The translations under genes were made by a program, and so were the position numbers. From Halomonas alkalisoli (GTDB lineage: Bacteria; Pseudomonadota; Gammaproteobacteria; Pseudomonadales; Halomonadaceae), in contig NZ_JAKCMI010000025.1 in the NCBI RefSeq assembly GCF_021412585.1, forward strand, positions 1-48,305: 48,305 nt of DNA, read 5' to 3'. A model generated the notes under the pieces. It saw nothing but the letters and a program-made list of their open reading frames with translations, ran no database searches and was not told where the DNA came from. This document shows positions 34,504 to 45,015 of this stretch, one piece after another; the stretch's first letter is position 1; every line of letters starts with the position of its first letter.

Positions 34504-36974
34504 ACGCCATCCTTTTTCAGGGGCCAGGCATCATATTTAGCCCGCAGAGTCTCGGCGGCCATCAGTACCCGTTCCGGCGTGGCCGGCGTGTCGAGGCGCG
34601 GCGCCTCGGCGTAGTCGGCCAGGCTTGCCAAGGCGTCACGCAGCGCCGACCACACCGCCATGCCGAGCATGAAGGGTGGCTCGCCCACCGCCTTGGAGCG
34701 ATAGATACTGGCCATGGAGTTGGGGTGCCCCTCCATCAGCCTGACGTTGAACACCGGCGGCAGGTCGCCGTAGGTGGGGATCTTGTAGGTGGCAGGGCCA
34801 TCGGAGATCAGCCGGCCGGCTTCGTTCCACTTCAGCTCCTCGCTGGTCAGCCAGCCCATGCCCTGAATGAAGCCGCCTTCCACCTGGCCGAGGTCGATGG
34901 CCGGGTTCAGCGAATCGCCCACGTCGTGGAGGATATCGACCCGGTCGACCTGGTACTCGCCGGTGAGGGTATCCACGCTGACCTCCGCCACGGCGGCGCC
35001 GAAGGCGTAGTAGTAGAAGGGGCGGCCCTGGCCGACGTTACGGTCGTAGTGGATCAGCGGCGTGGCGTAGAAACCCTTCTCAGAAAGCGAGATGCGGTTG
35101 AGGTAGGCCGCCTGGACCAGCTCGCCCCAGGGAATGCGTTGCTCGCTCTCGCCGTGACCGGCGACGAGATGGCCGGCCTCCAGGCGCATGTCCTCGCGAT
35201 CGAGCCCCTGGTCTTTGTAGAGATGCTCATGGGCGAAGTCGAACAGGCGCTGCTTGAGCTTCACGCAGGCATCGCGGGCGGCCTGGCCGTTGAGGTCGGC
35301 GCCGCTGGAGGCCGCCGTGGGCGAGGTGTTGGGTACCTTGTCGGTACGCGTGGCGCTGATACGAACCTCGTTGGTATCGAGGCCCAGCTCCCGGGCGGCC
35401 ACCTGACAGATCTTGGTGTGCAGCCCCTGGCCCATCTCGGTGCCGCCGTGGTTGATCATCACGCTGCCGTCGGTATAGACGTGCAGCAGGGCGCCGGCCT
35501 GGTTCAGGTGCTTGGCGGTGAAGGAGATGCCGAACTTCACCGGCGTCAGCGCCAGGCCTTTCTTGACGATGGGGCTGTCGGCGTTGAACTCGGTGATGGC
35601 CCGGCGCCGCGTCCAGTAGTCGCTGCTGGTCTCGAGCTGTTCGACCAGCGCCTTGAGCAGGGCGATCTGGTCCACATGCTGGCCGTAGTGGGTGGTCTGG
35701 CGGTCGGGGCGGTAGAAGTTGCGCTTGCGCACCGTCAGCGGGTCCTCGCCGATGCGCCGGGCGATATCGTCCATGGCCGCTTCGATCACCATCATGCCCT
35801 GGGGGCCGCCGAAGCCGCGGAAGGCGGTGTTCGAGGCGGTATGAGTGCGGGCGCGGTGGCCGGTCACCCGGGCATCGCCCAGCGAATAGGCGTTGTCGCT
35901 GTGGAACATGGCGCGGTCGACGATGGCGTCGGACAGGTCGGGCGAGTAGCCGCAGTCGCCGATCACGGTGATCTCGCCACCCAGGATCACGCCCTGGTCG
36001 TCGATGCCCAGCCGGTAGCGGTTATGGAACGGATGACGCTTGCCGGTCACGCGCATGTCGTCGGCCCGGGGCAGGCGCACACGGGTGGTGCGGCCCGTGC
36101 GCCGGGCGATCAGTGCGGCGATGCAGGCCCAGGGCGAGGCCTGGGTCTCCTTGCCGCCGAAGCCGCCGCCCATGCGGCGCACTTCCACGGTGACGGCGTG
36201 GAACGGAATGCCCAGCACCTCGGCCACCAGTTTCTGGGTCTCGCTGGGGTGCTGGTTGGAGGTGAAGACCACCACGCCCTCGTCCTCGGTGGGCTGCACC
36301 AGGCAAGCCTGGCCTTCCAGGTAGAAATGCTCCTGGCCGCCGACGAACTGTTCGTCCTCCACGACCAGGGCGGCATCCTTCAGCGCCTGCTCCCAGTCAC
36401 CGCTCTGTTGAACGTGGGTGGGGCGCACGAACTCTTCCCGCTCGGCGGCGGCCACCGGGTCGAGGCAGGCCGGCTGCTCGTCGATCTCCACGATGGCCGC
36501 CTGGACGGCTTCCCGTGCGGCGCGATGACTCTCGGCGGCCACGGCGAAGAGGACCTGGCCGACGTAGCTGATCTCCTCCTCGACGAAGATGGGGTCGCCG
36601 GGGAAGACCGGGCCGATATCGGTGTGGCCAGGTACATCACCCACGGCGATGACATCCACGACGCCGGGCATGGCGCGGACCTTGTCCAGGTCGAGGCGGG
36701 TCAGGCGGCCATGGGCGACGGGTGAGAGCCCCAGTGCCACGTGCAGGGTGTCGGCCGGGGCGCTCAGGTCGTCGATATAGGCTGCCCGGCCGGTGACATG
36801 CTTGACCGCACTCTCGTGGGCCTGGGCGTGGGGGTGAGCGTTGGTATAAGGAACCGTGTCGCGGGCCAGGGGACCGTCGCCCTTGATGCGCCCATCGAGC
36901 TCGTGGCGCGCCGCCGCGGAGTCGGCGCTCACGTCGGCGGTGGCTTCTTGGTTCAGCTTAGTGAGCGTACGCAT
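34500..36974 (-). CDS. xdhB: Xanthine dehydrogenase molybdopterin-binding subunit XdhB
   Basis: An 824-residue subunit with the molybdenum cofactor site. RRMGGGFGGKE (~residue 265), then HGGTEMGQGLHTK (~495), and VGEPPFMLG near the C-terminus with the catalytic Glu are all present. It oxidises hypoxanthine and xanthine to uric acid together with XdhA. Its start overlaps the xdhA stop by 17 bases and its stop overlaps xdhC by 4, so xdhABC is one operon. Very close to the family length. Confidence 0.95.
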   Translation of the reverse strand: MRTLTKLNQEATADVSADSAAARHELDGRIKGDGPLARDTVPYTNAHPHAQAHESAVKHVTGRAAYIDDLSAPADTLHVALGLSPVAHGRLTRLDLDKVRAMPGVVDVIAVGDVPGHTDIGPVFPGDPIFVEEEISYVGQVLFAVAAESHRAAREAVQAAIVEIDEQPACLDPVAAAEREEFVRPTHVQQSGDWEQALKDAALVVEDEQFVGGQEHFYLEGQACLVQPTEDEGVVVFTSNQHPSETQKLVAEVLGIPFHAVTVEVRRMGGGFGGKETQASPWACIAALIARRTGRTTRVRLPRADDMRVTGKRHPFHNRYRLGIDDQGVILGGEITVIGDCGYSPDLSDAIVDRAMFHSDNAYSLGDARVTGHRARTHTASNTAFRGFGGPQGMMVIEAAMDDIARRIGEDPLTVRKRNFYRPDRQTTHYGQHVDQIALLKALVEQLETSSDYWTRRRAITEFNADSPIVKKGLALTPVKFGISFTAKHLNQAGALLHVYTDGSVMINHGGTEMGQGLHTKICQVAARELGLDTNEVRISATRTDKVPNTSPTAASSGADLNGQAARDACVKLKQRLFDFAHEHLYKDQGLDREDMRLEAGHLVAGHGESEQRIPWGELVQAAYLNRISLSEKGFYATPLIHYDRNVGQGRPFYYYAFGAAVAEVSVDTLTGEYQVDRVDILHDVGDSLNPAIDLGQVEGGFIQGMGWLTSEELKWNEAGRLISDGPATYKIPTYGDLPPVFNVRLMEGHPNSMASIYRSKAVGEPPFMLGMAVWSALRDALASLADYAEAPRLDTPATPERVLMAAETLRAKYDAWPLKKDGV

Positions 36975-38424
36975 GGAGCATCACCTCCCGAGGGCTGTCT
37001 GTGGCGTCCTGCGCAATGACCAGGCGCAGGCGTTCGAGCAGGTTGGCGGCAGAGACCTGGCGATAGTGGGCGCTGCCGCGCACATCCGACATGGGCTGGA
37101 AGTCCTGGCGCAGTGCCAGCCGTGCCTCCTGGAAGGCAGCCGATGAGGGCGCCTTGCCCTCGAGCGCCGCTTCGGCCCGGGCCGCACGCTTGGGAATGGC
37201 GGCCATGCCGCCAAAGGCCAGGCGCACGTCGCGCATCACGCCGTTCTCCATGCGCCAGGCGAAGGCGCTGAGCACGGCGGAAATATCGTCCTCACGCCGT
37301 TTGGACAGTTTCCAGACCTTGAGCGTTTCCCCCGCGACAGGGTGGGGCAGGAACAGGGCGCGGATCGCTTCCCCCTGCTGCAGGGCGGTACGCTTGTAGT
37401 CGAGGAAGAAGTCGTCCAGTGGCAACTCGCGCTCACCTTCGGGGCCAACCAGGCGCAGGCGCGAGCCCAGCGCCAGCAGTACCGGCGGGGTGTCGCCGAT
37501 GGGCGAGGCGTTGGCCACGTTGCCGCCCAGGGTGCCCCGGTTGCGAATCTGGGAAGAGCCCAGTCGATGCAGCAGGTGGGCGAAAGCGTCAAAATGCTCT
37601 TCGAGCAGCGGCTCGATACGGGTATAGGTCACCGCAGCGCCGATCCACCAGCCCTTGCGGCCATCTTCGAGGGTGGTTTCCTCGATGACGTTCAATTCGT
37701 CGACGCGAGTGACATCGATCAGCCGCTCGAAGCGCACCAGGCGCTGGGTGCTCTCCAGCCACAGGTCGGTGGCCCCGGCAACGAGCCGCGCCTCGGGGTG
37801 GCGCGCCAGGCACTCGGTCAATTCGGCGAGCGTGGTGGGCTGGGCAAAGAGGCTTTCATCAGCGGTGTGCTGGGCTTTCGGCTCAGGAGCGGCGGCGTCA
37901 ATCCACAGCGGGCGATGCTCCGGGTGCTCGTGCATGGTCAGCGCGGCGTCGCGGATCGGGCGGTAGCCGGTACAGCGACAGAGATTGCCTCCCAGGGCGG
38001 CCTCGAGGCGCTGCGGCGTCAGCGGTGCCAGGGCCCTGTCGGCCTGCCGGCGCTGCTCCTCGTGAAGGGTGAACAGCGACATGACGATGCCCGGGGTGCA
38101 GAAGCCGCACTGGCTGCCATGGCACTCGACCATGGCGGCCTGGGCGGGATGGAGGTTGTCGCCATCGGCGAGGCCATCCACGGTGACCAGATGGCGTCCA
38201 TTCAACTGATGGGCCGGAGTGATGCAGGCATTGGCACTATGGTAGCGCAGCTCGCCGTCGGGGCCTTTTTCGCCAATGGCGACGGTGCAGGCACCGCAGT
38301 CACCGGAGGCGCAACCCTCCTTGGTACCCGTGGCGCCAAGGGTTTCTCGCAGCAGTTCAAGCACGCTGGTTTCGGGTGTCGCCTCGCAGTGGCGTGGCTG
38401 CCCGTTGAGCAGGAAGTCGATCAT
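36958..38424 (-). CDS. xdhA: Xanthine dehydrogenase small subunit XdhA (FeS/FAD)
   Basis: A 488-residue subunit. The N-terminal [2Fe-2S] ferredoxin domain has CASGDCGACTV (~residues 38-48), the second cluster domain CGFCTPGIVMSL and CRCTGY follow, and the FAD-binding domain (~195-380) has VAGATDLWLE and RNRGTLGGNVANASPIGD. It passes electrons from the molybdenum centre to NAD+. First gene of the operon. A RutR-type operator lies 62 bases upstream, so expression probably follows purine or pyrimidine status (inference). Confidence 0.95.
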   Translation of the reverse strand: MIDFLLNGQPRHCEATPETSVLELLRETLGATGTKEGCASGDCGACTVAIGEKGPDGELRYHSANACITPAHQLNGRHLVTVDGLADGDNLHPAQAAMVECHGSQCGFCTPGIVMSLFTLHEEQRRQADRALAPLTPQRLEAALGGNLCRCTGYRPIRDAALTMHEHPEHRPLWIDAAAPEPKAQHTADESLFAQPTTLAELTECLARHPEARLVAGATDLWLESTQRLVRFERLIDVTRVDELNVIEETTLEDGRKGWWIGAAVTYTRIEPLLEEHFDAFAHLLHRLGSSQIRNRGTLGGNVANASPIGDTPPVLLALGSRLRLVGPEGERELPLDDFFLDYKRTALQQGEAIRALFLPHPVAGETLKVWKLSKRREDDISAVLSAFAWRMENGVMRDVRLAFGGMAAIPKRAARAEAALEGKAPSSAAFQEARLALRQDFQPMSDVRGSAHYRQVSAANLLERLRLVIAQDATDSPREVMLHAYAH

Positions 38425-38485
38425 CGCCGTGTCTCTTGTTGAGTCGCTTGTTGACCTTGATGAGTGAATGGTATGCCGCAGTTAT

Positions 38486-38501
38486 TTGACCAAATGGTCA
38501 G
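38486..38501. promoter_or_regulatory. RutR-type operator between xdhA and the TetR regulator
   Basis: TTGACCAAATGGTCAG matches TTGACCA-nn-TGGTCAA at all but the last base. It is 62 bases upstream of xdhA and 242 bases upstream of the regulator. The rest of the 318-bp gap holds a 15-bp direct repeat, GGGCAAGGAGTGA-type, at 38600-38629, and nothing else. Confidence 0.75.
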
Positions 38502-38742
38502 GATGTTTTCAGCATGGGCCAGAATGTCGCACTTTGCAAGTCCGGAAGAGGGCTTTTCCTGCCAGGGCATCTACCGTGCAGGCAGGCGAGAGATGGGCCG
38601 GGCAAGGAGTGACTGGGCAAGGAGTGAAGAGCGGAGCGCGGAAAAGCGGTATCCTGCCCGTGAGTGGAGCCAATTTGCAGGAAGCCCCGGGGTGGGGCAC
38701 TCTTTTCGCTTTACTGAACACAACAAGGGCAGGGGCCTTGCG

Positions 38743-39426
38743 ATGTCAGAACTGCCAACTATAGAAAAAGGGAACCGCTCTCGCGGCGGTGCCGATGGTA
38801 ACGGTGCCACCCGTGAGCGCAACGAGCGCGAGATCCTGGCGGCGGCCGAGCGGGTCTTCGCCCAGTACGGCTATCGCGGTGCCAGCGTGCAGGCCATTGC
38901 TGAAGCCGCGGGGCTGCCCAAGTCCAACGTGCTCTATTACATGGGCAACAAGCGCGGCCTCTACGTCCGCCTGCTCGAACGGATGATGGCGCGCTGGAAT
39001 GCCTTGCTCGACGATATCAGCGTGGAGGACGACCCGGCCGAGGTGCTGGAAGCCTTCATCCGCAGCAAGATGCAGCTGTCTCGCCGCCATCCCGAAGGCT
39101 CCCGGCTATTTGCCGCGGAAATCCTCGGCGGCGCGCCCTTCCTCCAGGGCTATCTGCGAGGAGAGCTGCGCGAGTGGGTGCACGCCAGGGCGAAGATCTT
39201 CGAACAGTGGGCCGAGCGGGGCCTGATGGACCCGGTCGATCCGGTATGGCTGATCTTCCTGATCTGGTCGGCCACCCAGCACTACGCCGACTTCGAGGCC
39301 CAGGTGCTGGGCATTACCGGCAAGGATGAGATAAGTGATGCCGACGTGGAGCGGATCACCCGTTTTCTCACTCAGGTGATTCTCAAGGGGTGTGGGGTCA
39401 GGCCTCCTTCGGCAATGCCAGGCTGA
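38743..39426 (+). CDS. TetR-family regulator of the RutR group
   Basis: A 227-residue repressor. The N-terminal HTH (~residues 25-70: ILAAAERVFAQYGYRGASVQ, then AGLPKSNVLYYMGNKRGLY) and C-terminal segments SRLFAAEILGGAPFL and LIFLIWSATQHYADF match E. coli RutR (same order, SRLFCMEMLAGAPLL and LIFMIWASTQHYADF). RutR senses uracil and, in E. coli, controls pyrimidine and purine genes. I take ATG 38743 with AGGGG upstream; the in-frame ATG at 38464 is too far upstream. Matching operators at xdhA and the purine permease make it their probable regulator. Its 3' end overlaps arsJ by 29 bases, convergent. Confidence 0.9.
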   Translation: MSELPTIEKGNRSRGGADGNGATRERNEREILAAAERVFAQYGYRGASVQAIAEAAGLPKSNVLYYMGNKRGLYVRLLERMMARWNALLDDISVEDDPAEVLEAFIRSKMQLSRRHPEGSRLFAAEILGGAPFLQGYLRGELREWVHARAKIFEQWAERGLMDPVDPVWLIFLIWSATQHYADFEAQVLGITGKDEISDADVERITRFLTQVILKGCGVRPPSAMPG

Positions 39427-40600
39427 TCGCCACCGTGGCTGCCAGCATGGCGCTCGAGACCCACAGTGTGGCGGTGAGCCCGCCGGACATGTAGAGCCAT
39501 CCCGAGAGCAGGGTGCCGATCAGCCGCCCCATGGCGTTGGCCATGTAGTAGAAGCCGACGTCCAGCGAGACACCGTCGGCGCGGGCCAGCTTGACGATCA
39601 GGAAGCTGTGCAAGCTCGAGTTGACCGCGAACACCGCACCGAACAGCAGCAGCCCACCGAGCAGCATGATATGTGGCTGCCACTCCAGTCCGAGCGCAAT
39701 CAGCGCCGGCAGGGCGGCGAGACCCGCCGCCCACAGGATGGCGGCAGAGCGCCCCGCATGACGCCCGGTAATGCGAGGTGCCATTGCCTGTACCGCGCCG
39801 TAGCCGATGACCCACAGTGCCAGGAAACCACCCACCCGCCAGCTGTCCCAGCCGAACTGCGTGGCCAGGAACACCGGCAGCGCCACCACGAACCAGACGT
39901 CCCGCGCACCGAACAGGAACAGCCGTGCCGCCGACAGCACGTTGATCGCCCGGCTCTTGGAGAGAATCTCGCGAAACTTCGGCTTGGCCTTGGCGCGGCC
40001 CAGGTCGGCATCGAGCCTGACCAGCGAAAGCGCCAGCACGCCGGCGAGCATCACCGCCATCACCAGGATCGCCCCTTGGAAGCCGATCAGCGTGAGCAGC
40101 AGCCCGCCGAGGAAGAAGCCCACACCCTTGAGCGCGTTCTTCGAGCCGGTGAGCAGCGCCACCCAGCGGTAGAGCGCCGGATGGCCGGCATCGCCGGCTG
40201 GCACCAGGGTCTTGATCGCACTCTTGGCGCTCATCTTGTTGAGGTCCTTGGCGATGCCCGAGAGCGCCTGGGCGGCCATCACCCAGGGCACGCTGAGCCA
40301 GGCTACCGGCACCAGCAGCATGGCGAGGGCGAAGACCTGCAGCCCCAGTCCCAGGTTCATGGTGCGGTTGAGACCCAGGCGCGCGCCCAGCCAGCCGCCC
40401 ACCAGGTTGGTGACCACGCCGAAGAACTCGTAGAACAGGAACAGCAGCGCCACTTCCAGCGCCGAGTAGCCGAGCTGGTGGAAGTAGAGCACCACCAGCA
40501 TGCGCAGGGCGCCGTCGGTCAGCGTGAAGGCCCAGTAGTTGCCGGTGACCAGCAGGTACTGGCGCACCTCGCGGGGCAGGGCGGCGACGCGAGCGATCAT
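39398..40600 (-). CDS. arsJ: ArsJ, organoarsenical efflux permease (MFS)
   Basis: A 400-residue, 12-helix permease. The opening segment ([21 protein letters not shown]) and [16 protein letters not shown] are ArsJ-typical. ArsJ exports 1-arseno-3-phosphoglycerate made by a partner GAPDH from arsenate and glyceraldehyde-3-phosphate, which then decays, so arsenate leaves the cell. The GAPDH stop overlaps the arsJ start (ATGA), the recognised partner arrangement. No arsR or arsC is in the window. It overlaps the TetR gene 3' end. Confidence 0.9.
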   Translation of the reverse strand: MIARVAALPREVRQYLLVTGNYWAFTLTDGALRMLVVLYFHQLGYSALEVALLFLFYEFFGVVTNLVGGWLGARLGLNRTMNLGLGLQVFALAMLLVPVAWLSVPWVMAAQALSGIAKDLNKMSAKSAIKTLVPAGDAGHPALYRWVALLTGSKNALKGVGFFLGGLLLTLIGFQGAILVMAVMLAGVLALSLVRLDADLGRAKAKPKFREILSKSRAINVLSAARLFLFGARDVWFVVALPVFLATQFGWDSWRVGGFLALWVIGYGAVQAMAPRITGRHAGRSAAILWAAGLAALPALIALGLEWQPHIMLLGGLLLFGAVFAVNSSLHSFLIVKLARADGVSLDVGFYYMANAMGRLIGTLLSGWLYMSGGLTATLWVSSAMLAATVAISLALPKEA

Positions 40601-41625
40601 GCGTCGGCTTTCCCTACCTTGGCGGCGAGTTCCACGGTGCGGCAGGCGTAGCCGTACTCGTTGTCGTACCAGGCGTAGAGCTTCACCTGGGTGCCGGCCA
40701 CCACCATGGTGGAGAGCGCGTCGACGATGGAGCTGCGCGGGTCGCTGCGGTAGTCGATGGAAACCAGCGGGCGCTCCTCATATCCCAGGATACCGGCCAG
40801 TTCGCCTTCGGCGGCCTGCTTGAGCAGGGCGTTGATCTCTTCCACCGTGGTCTCGCGCTGCACCTCGAACACCATGTCGGTGAGCGAGGCGTTGGCCAGC
40901 GGTACGCGCACGGCATGGCCATTTAGCTTGCCGGTGAGCTCCGGGAAGATCGCGGTGATCGCCTTGGCCGAGCCGGTGGTGGTGGGAATCAGGCTCATGC
41001 CGCAGGCCCGCGAGCGGCGCAGGTCCGGCTTTTGTGGAGAGCTGGGAGCGTCCAGGATCACCTGGGTGTTGGTGATGTCGTGAATGGTGGTCATGGAACC
41101 GTGGCGGATGCCGAGCTGCTCGTGGATCACCTTGACCACCGGCGCCAGGCAGTTGGTCGTGCAGCTCGCGGCGGTGACGATACGGTGCTTGGCCGGGTCG
41201 AACAGGTGATCATTGACGCCCATCACCACGTTGAGCACACCCTCTTCCTTGACCGGGGCGCTGACCACCACGCGCTTCACCCCCTGAGCGAGATAGCCCT
41301 GCAGTTTCCCGGTCGTCTTGATCTTGCCCGAGCATTCGATGACGACGTCGCAGCCGGACCAGTCGGTATCGGCGATGTCGCGGTTCGCGGTGAAGTCGAT
41401 GTGTTTCCCGGCGACGAACAGGGCGTCGTCATTGGCCGTGATATCATCGCCGCCACCGGTCCATTGGCCGTGCACCGAGTCGAACTGCAGCAGGTGGGCA
41501 AAGGTGGCGGCATCGCCGCCCGGGTCGTTGATACGCACGAACTCGAGATCGGGGGTCGACCAGCCGGCGCGAAGTGCCAGGCGGCCAATGCGGCCGAAAC
41601 CGTTGATACCGATACGAAGGGACAT
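40597..41625 (-). CDS. ArsJ-associated glyceraldehyde-3-phosphate dehydrogenase
   Basis: A 342-residue GAPDH. NAD-binding [16 protein letters not shown] (~5-20), catalytic Cys in [10 protein letters not shown] (~residue 150), and [11 protein letters not shown] near the C-terminus are present. In arsJ operons this enzyme makes 1-arseno-3-phosphoglycerate for export; the central glycolytic GAPDH is usually elsewhere. ATG 41625 has AAGGAG upstream; an in-frame start 120 bases earlier is rejected. First gene of the arsJ pair. Confidence 0.9.
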   Translation of the reverse strand: MSLRIGINGFGRIGRLALRAGWSTPDLEFVRINDPGGDAATFAHLLQFDSVHGQWTGGGDDITANDDALFVAGKHIDFTANRDIADTDWSGCDVVIECSGKIKTTGKLQGYLAQGVKRVVVSAPVKEEGVLNVVMGVNDHLFDPAKHRIVTAASCTTNCLAPVVKVIHEQLGIRHGSMTTIHDITNTQVILDAPSSPQKPDLRRSRACGMSLIPTTTGSAKAITAIFPELTGKLNGHAVRVPLANASLTDMVFEVQRETTVEEINALLKQAAEGELAGILGYEERPLVSIDYRSDPRSSIVDALSTMVVAGTQVKLYAWYDNEYGYACRTVELAAKVGKADA

Positions 41626-41687
41626 GGTCCGCTCCTTTTTCCCTGAGATGTTGGGTGCCTGAGACGTGTCGCTGAAATGCGCCTGAA

Positions 41688-41707
41688 ATATATGGCAAAT
41701 CGTATAT
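41688..41707. promoter_or_regulatory. ATATA-N10-TATAT inverted repeat upstream of the arsJ pair
   Basis: ATATA (41688-41692) and TATAT (41703-41707) form a perfect 5-bp inverted repeat 63 bases upstream of the GAPDH start, in the divergent promoter with hrpB. ArsR/SmtB-family repressors use AT-rich inverted repeats, so it is a candidate ArsR site; no arsR is present here. Confidence 0.35.
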
Positions 41708-41726
41708 GAAAAAGGATGACAATTCG

Positions 41727-44177
41727 ATGACAGCGTCGGCGTCATCGGCTCTGCCTATCGAGACCCGTCTGGATGACATCCGCCTGGCACTCGCCGGTCA
41801 TAACCGTGCCGTGCTGGTCGCGGAACCGGGTGCCGGCAAGACCACCCGGGTTCCCCTGGCACTGCTCGAGGCGCCCTGGTGTGGCCAGGGCAAGCTGCTG
41901 CTGCTGGAACCCCGACGCGTTGCGGCCAGACTTGCCGCCGGTTTTATGGCCGATAGCCTCGGTGAACCGGTGGGGGAGACCGTCGGCTACCGGATGCGGG
42001 GCGAGAGCAGAGTGGGTGCCACAACCCGCCTCGAAGTCGTTACCCAGGGGATACTGACCCGAATGCTGCAGGACGACCCCCTGCTCGAAGGGGTCGCGGG
42101 AGTCATCTTCGACGAGTTTCACGAACGCAGCCTGGAGGCCGACCTGGGCCTGGCGCTGGCGCTTGACGCCCAGTCGGTGCGCGACGACCTGCGCCTGCTG
42201 GTGATGTCGGCGACTCTGGACGTCGAGGCGCTGCTCGGCGTACTGGGCCAGGACACCCCGGTGATCGATTGCCCTGGCCGGGCCCATCCCGTGAAGACGC
42301 GATACTTCCCCGTCAATGGCGGCCGGGATACGGCACGCCAGCAGTGCGCAGCGGTAATGGAGGCCATGCAAGAGGACGCGGGTGACGTCCTGGCGATACT
42401 CCCCGGGGTGGCCGAAATTCGCCGCCTGGCCAGGGAGCTGAGCGCGCGGCGGCCCGACCTTTCGGTCATGGAACTGCATGGGCGGCTGCCGCTGGATGCC
42501 CAGCGTCGTGCGCTACGCCCGGACCCGCAAGGCCATCGCCGGGTGGTACTGGCCACGGCGATTGCCGAATCCAGCCTGACCGTGGAAGGGGTTTGCATCG
42601 TGGTCGACGCCGGCCAGGAGCGGGTGCCGGTTTTTCAGCCACGCAGCGGGCTGACCCGCCTGGAGACGCGCCGGGTCAATCGCGCCAGCGCCGATCAGCG
42701 CCGTGGCCGCGCGGGGCGTCAGGGCCCCGGCCTCTGCCTGCGGCTATGGGCCGAGGAGCAGCCACTGATTCCCCACGGCGAGCCGGAGATACGACAGGCC
42801 GACCTGGCCCCGCTGGCATTCGAACTGGCCCGCTGGGGAGTCACGGACATCGCGGCACTCGCCTGGGTCACCACGCCGCCGTCCGGTGCGCTGGCCGCCG
42901 GGCGGGATCTGCTCCGGCGGCTCGGCGTGATCGACGAGGCTTGTCATCTCACCGCGCTGGGACGTCGCTGCGTCCGCTGGCCCACCCATCCACGCCTGGC
43001 GGTGATGCTGGAGCGAGCCCATGAGCTGGAGGCGCTGCCGCTGGCCTGTGCGCTGGTGGCCGCGCTGGAGGGGCGTGACCTGGATGGCGAGAAGGACCTG
43101 GAGCCGGCGCTTCAGGCGCGACTCGCCGACGCCAGGCGTTTTGGCCAGTGGCATCAGGAGGCACGTCGCCTGGCGCGCATCGGCGGCTGCGGACTGGAGG
43201 TGAAAAGCCTCGCCCCGCTGGGTGAGCTGCTGGCGCTGGCCTATCCCGAGCGCATCGGACAGCGTCTCGCCCCGGGGCGCTTTCGGCTGGCCGGGGGAGG
43301 GCTGGCCACCCTTCCCGAGGAGCATCCGCTGGCTCACGCCGAGCTGCTGGTGGCCGCTGACCTGGATGGCCAGGCCAGTGGCGCCAGGATATATCGCGGG
43401 GTGGCGCTGGCTGCCGACCGGCTCGAGGTTCTCTATCCCGAGACCGCCGAATGGCGGGCGAACATCGAGTGGTCGGATGAGCAGGGACGGCTGGTGGGCG
43501 AGCTGGTGCGTGGCCTGGGGGCGGTGGTGCTGGCGCGAAGGCCGCTTCAGCAGCTGCCGCCTGAGGCGGTCCGCCAGGCACTGCTAGAGGCATTGCGCCA
43601 CCGCGGCGTGCTGCCTTTCGACGAGGCGGCCGACCAACTGCGTGGGCGGGTGGCGCTGCTGCGCCGGGAACTGGGCGACGACTGGCCCGACTGGTCGACG
43701 GCGGCGCTGCTCGACGATCTCGAGAGCTGGCTGGGCCCGCATCTCGATGGCATCACCCGGCTCGATGCCGTGGAGCGCCTGCCCCTGGCGCGAAAACTGC
43801 TCGACAGTCTCGACTGGTCGCTTCGTTCACGCCTCGACGACCTGGCGCCGGAACGACTGGGCGTGCCCAGTGGATCGTATATCCGTCTCGACTACAGGCC
43901 CTGCCTGGAGGGAGGCGAGCCGGTGCTGGCGGTAAAGCTGCAGGAGCTGTTCGGCTGGCGGGCCTCGCCGTGCGTCGCCGGTGGGCGCGTGCCGGTACTG
44001 CTGCACCTGCTCTCGCCGGCACGGCGCCCGCTGCAGGTCACCCGTGACCTGGCCAGCTTCTGGGCCAACGGCTACCCGGAGGTACGCCGGGAGATGCGCG
44101 GGCGTTATCCGAAGCACCCCTGGCCCGAGGATCCGCTCACCGCCGAGGCCACCGCCCGCACCAGGCGGCAGGGGTAA
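41727..44177 (+). CDS. hrpB: ATP-dependent helicase HrpB
   Basis: An 816-residue DEAH-type helicase. Walker A EPGAGKTT (~residues 33-40) is followed by EPRRVAARL, the HrpB-specific DEFH box in [16 protein letters not shown], and the [13 protein letters not shown] segment (~310). The C-terminal half has the HrpB family domain. Probably acts on RNA; its exact role in bacteria is unsettled. I use ATG 41727 with AAAGGA upstream; ATG 41706 lacks a ribosome-binding site and sits inside the inverted repeat. Divergent from the arsJ pair. Confidence 0.93.
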   Translation: MTASASSALPIETRLDDIRLALAGHNRAVLVAEPGAGKTTRVPLALLEAPWCGQGKLLLLEPRRVAARLAAGFMADSLGEPVGETVGYRMRGESRVGATTRLEVVTQGILTRMLQDDPLLEGVAGVIFDEFHERSLEADLGLALALDAQSVRDDLRLLVMSATLDVEALLGVLGQDTPVIDCPGRAHPVKTRYFPVNGGRDTARQQCAAVMEAMQEDAGDVLAILPGVAEIRRLARELSARRPDLSVMELHGRLPLDAQRRALRPDPQGHRRVVLATAIAESSLTVEGVCIVVDAGQERVPVFQPRSGLTRLETRRVNRASADQRRGRAGRQGPGLCLRLWAEEQPLIPHGEPEIRQADLAPLAFELARWGVTDIAALAWVTTPPSGALAAGRDLLRRLGVIDEACHLTALGRRCVRWPTHPRLAVMLERAHELEALPLACALVAALEGRDLDGEKDLEPALQARLADARRFGQWHQEARRLARIGGCGLEVKSLAPLGELLALAYPERIGQRLAPGRFRLAGGGLATLPEEHPLAHAELLVAADLDGQASGARIYRGVALAADRLEVLYPETAEWRANIEWSDEQGRLVGELVRGLGAVVLARRPLQQLPPEAVRQALLEALRHRGVLPFDEAADQLRGRVALLRRELGDDWPDWSTAALLDDLESWLGPHLDGITRLDAVERLPLARKLLDSLDWSLRSRLDDLAPERLGVPSGSYIRLDYRPCLEGGEPVLAVKLQELFGWRASPCVAGGRVPVLLHLLSPARRPLQVTRDLASFWANGYPEVRREMRGRYPKHPWPEDPLTAEATARTRRQG

Positions 44178-44237
44178 GATGATGATGCTGGCTGGTATAG
44201 TGAGGCGATAGTCTAAAGGGAACCCAGAAGGTCGGAT

Positions 44238-44945
44238 ATGAAGCCATCCTATACGAGGATCAAAGACTACCTGACCGAGCAGATCGAGCAGGGAGCGTTC
44301 GCGCCGGGCGACAGAATTCCGGCCGAGAATACATTGGCCAAGGAGTTCGGTGTCAGTCGTATGACCGCCAACAAGGCGATACGTGACCTGGTACACCAGG
44401 GGATGCTGATGCGGCGCACAGGATCCGGTACGTATGTTGTCGAGCTCAAGGCTGAGTCATCGCTGTTCGAGATCAAGAACATCGCAGACGAGATCCGGGC
44501 TCGGGGCGGCGTGCACAGCAGCGAGGTCATCTGTCTCGAAGAGGTGCCGGCGCTGGGAGATGTTGCCATCTTCCTGGGGGTCCAGACGGGCTCCCGTGTG
44601 TTCTACTCCGAGATCGTGCATCGGGAGAACGGGGTCAAGATCCAGCTTGAGCGGCGGCATGTGAACCCCAAACTGGCACCGGACTACCTGGAGCAGGACT
44701 TCGAGCGCCAGACCCCCAACGCCATCCTGGTGGCTCGTTACCCGGTCACCGATGTGGAACACTCGGTGGAAGCGGTGCACCCAAGCCCCCAGGAGGCAGC
44801 GCTGCTGGATATTTCGGAGCGGGAGGCCTGTCTCAAGGTGATTCGGCGTAGCTGGTCGGGAGAGCTGTTGATCAGCTATACCCAGCTGTTGCATCCGGGC
44901 TCCCGTTACAAGCTTAACGCTCGATTTCATACCGGCTCTTTATAA
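44238..44945 (+). CDS. hutC: HutC, GntR-family repressor of histidine utilisation
   Basis: A 235-residue repressor. N-terminal winged HTH (~residues 5-70, FAPGDRIPAENTLAKEFGVS then RMTANKAIRDLVHQG) is followed by a UTRA ligand domain (~95-230). HutC binds urocanate and releases its operators. The gene has AGAAGG upstream of ATG 44238. Two TGTATATACA-type operators lie at 46.4-46.6 kb between yjiH and hutU, which is where a HutC repressor would act. Confidence 0.92.
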   Translation: MKPSYTRIKDYLTEQIEQGAFAPGDRIPAENTLAKEFGVSRMTANKAIRDLVHQGMLMRRTGSGTYVVELKAESSLFEIKNIADEIRARGGVHSSEVICLEEVPALGDVAIFLGVQTGSRVFYSEIVHRENGVKIQLERRHVNPKLAPDYLEQDFERQTPNAILVARYPVTDVEHSVEAVHPSPQEAALLDISEREACLKVIRRSWSGELLISYTQLLHPGSRYKLNARFHTGSL

Positions 44946-44961
44946 CGGGTGTCACTCCCTG

Positions 44962-45003
44962 ACAACGACACAGGCCATCCCTTGGGATGGCCTGTGTCGT
45001 TGT
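44962..45003. terminator. Long hairpin between convergent hutC and yjiH
   Basis: Arms ACAACGACACAGGCCATCC and GGATGGCCTGTGTCGTTGT (19 bp) with a CTTG loop sit in the 70-base gap between the two convergent stops. A strong bidirectional terminator candidate, although the T-run is only TGTGTG on the plus side. Confidence 0.7.
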
Positions 45004-45015
45004 GTGTCCTCTGTG

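Noticed and set aside
34725..36725. 666-aa plus-strand frame
   Set aside because: Antisense to xdhB, which is a clear molybdoenzyme; the frame is a GC shadow.
38464..38742. Upstream start of the RutR-group regulator
   Set aside because: Would add 93 residues without family features and cover the operator at 38486.
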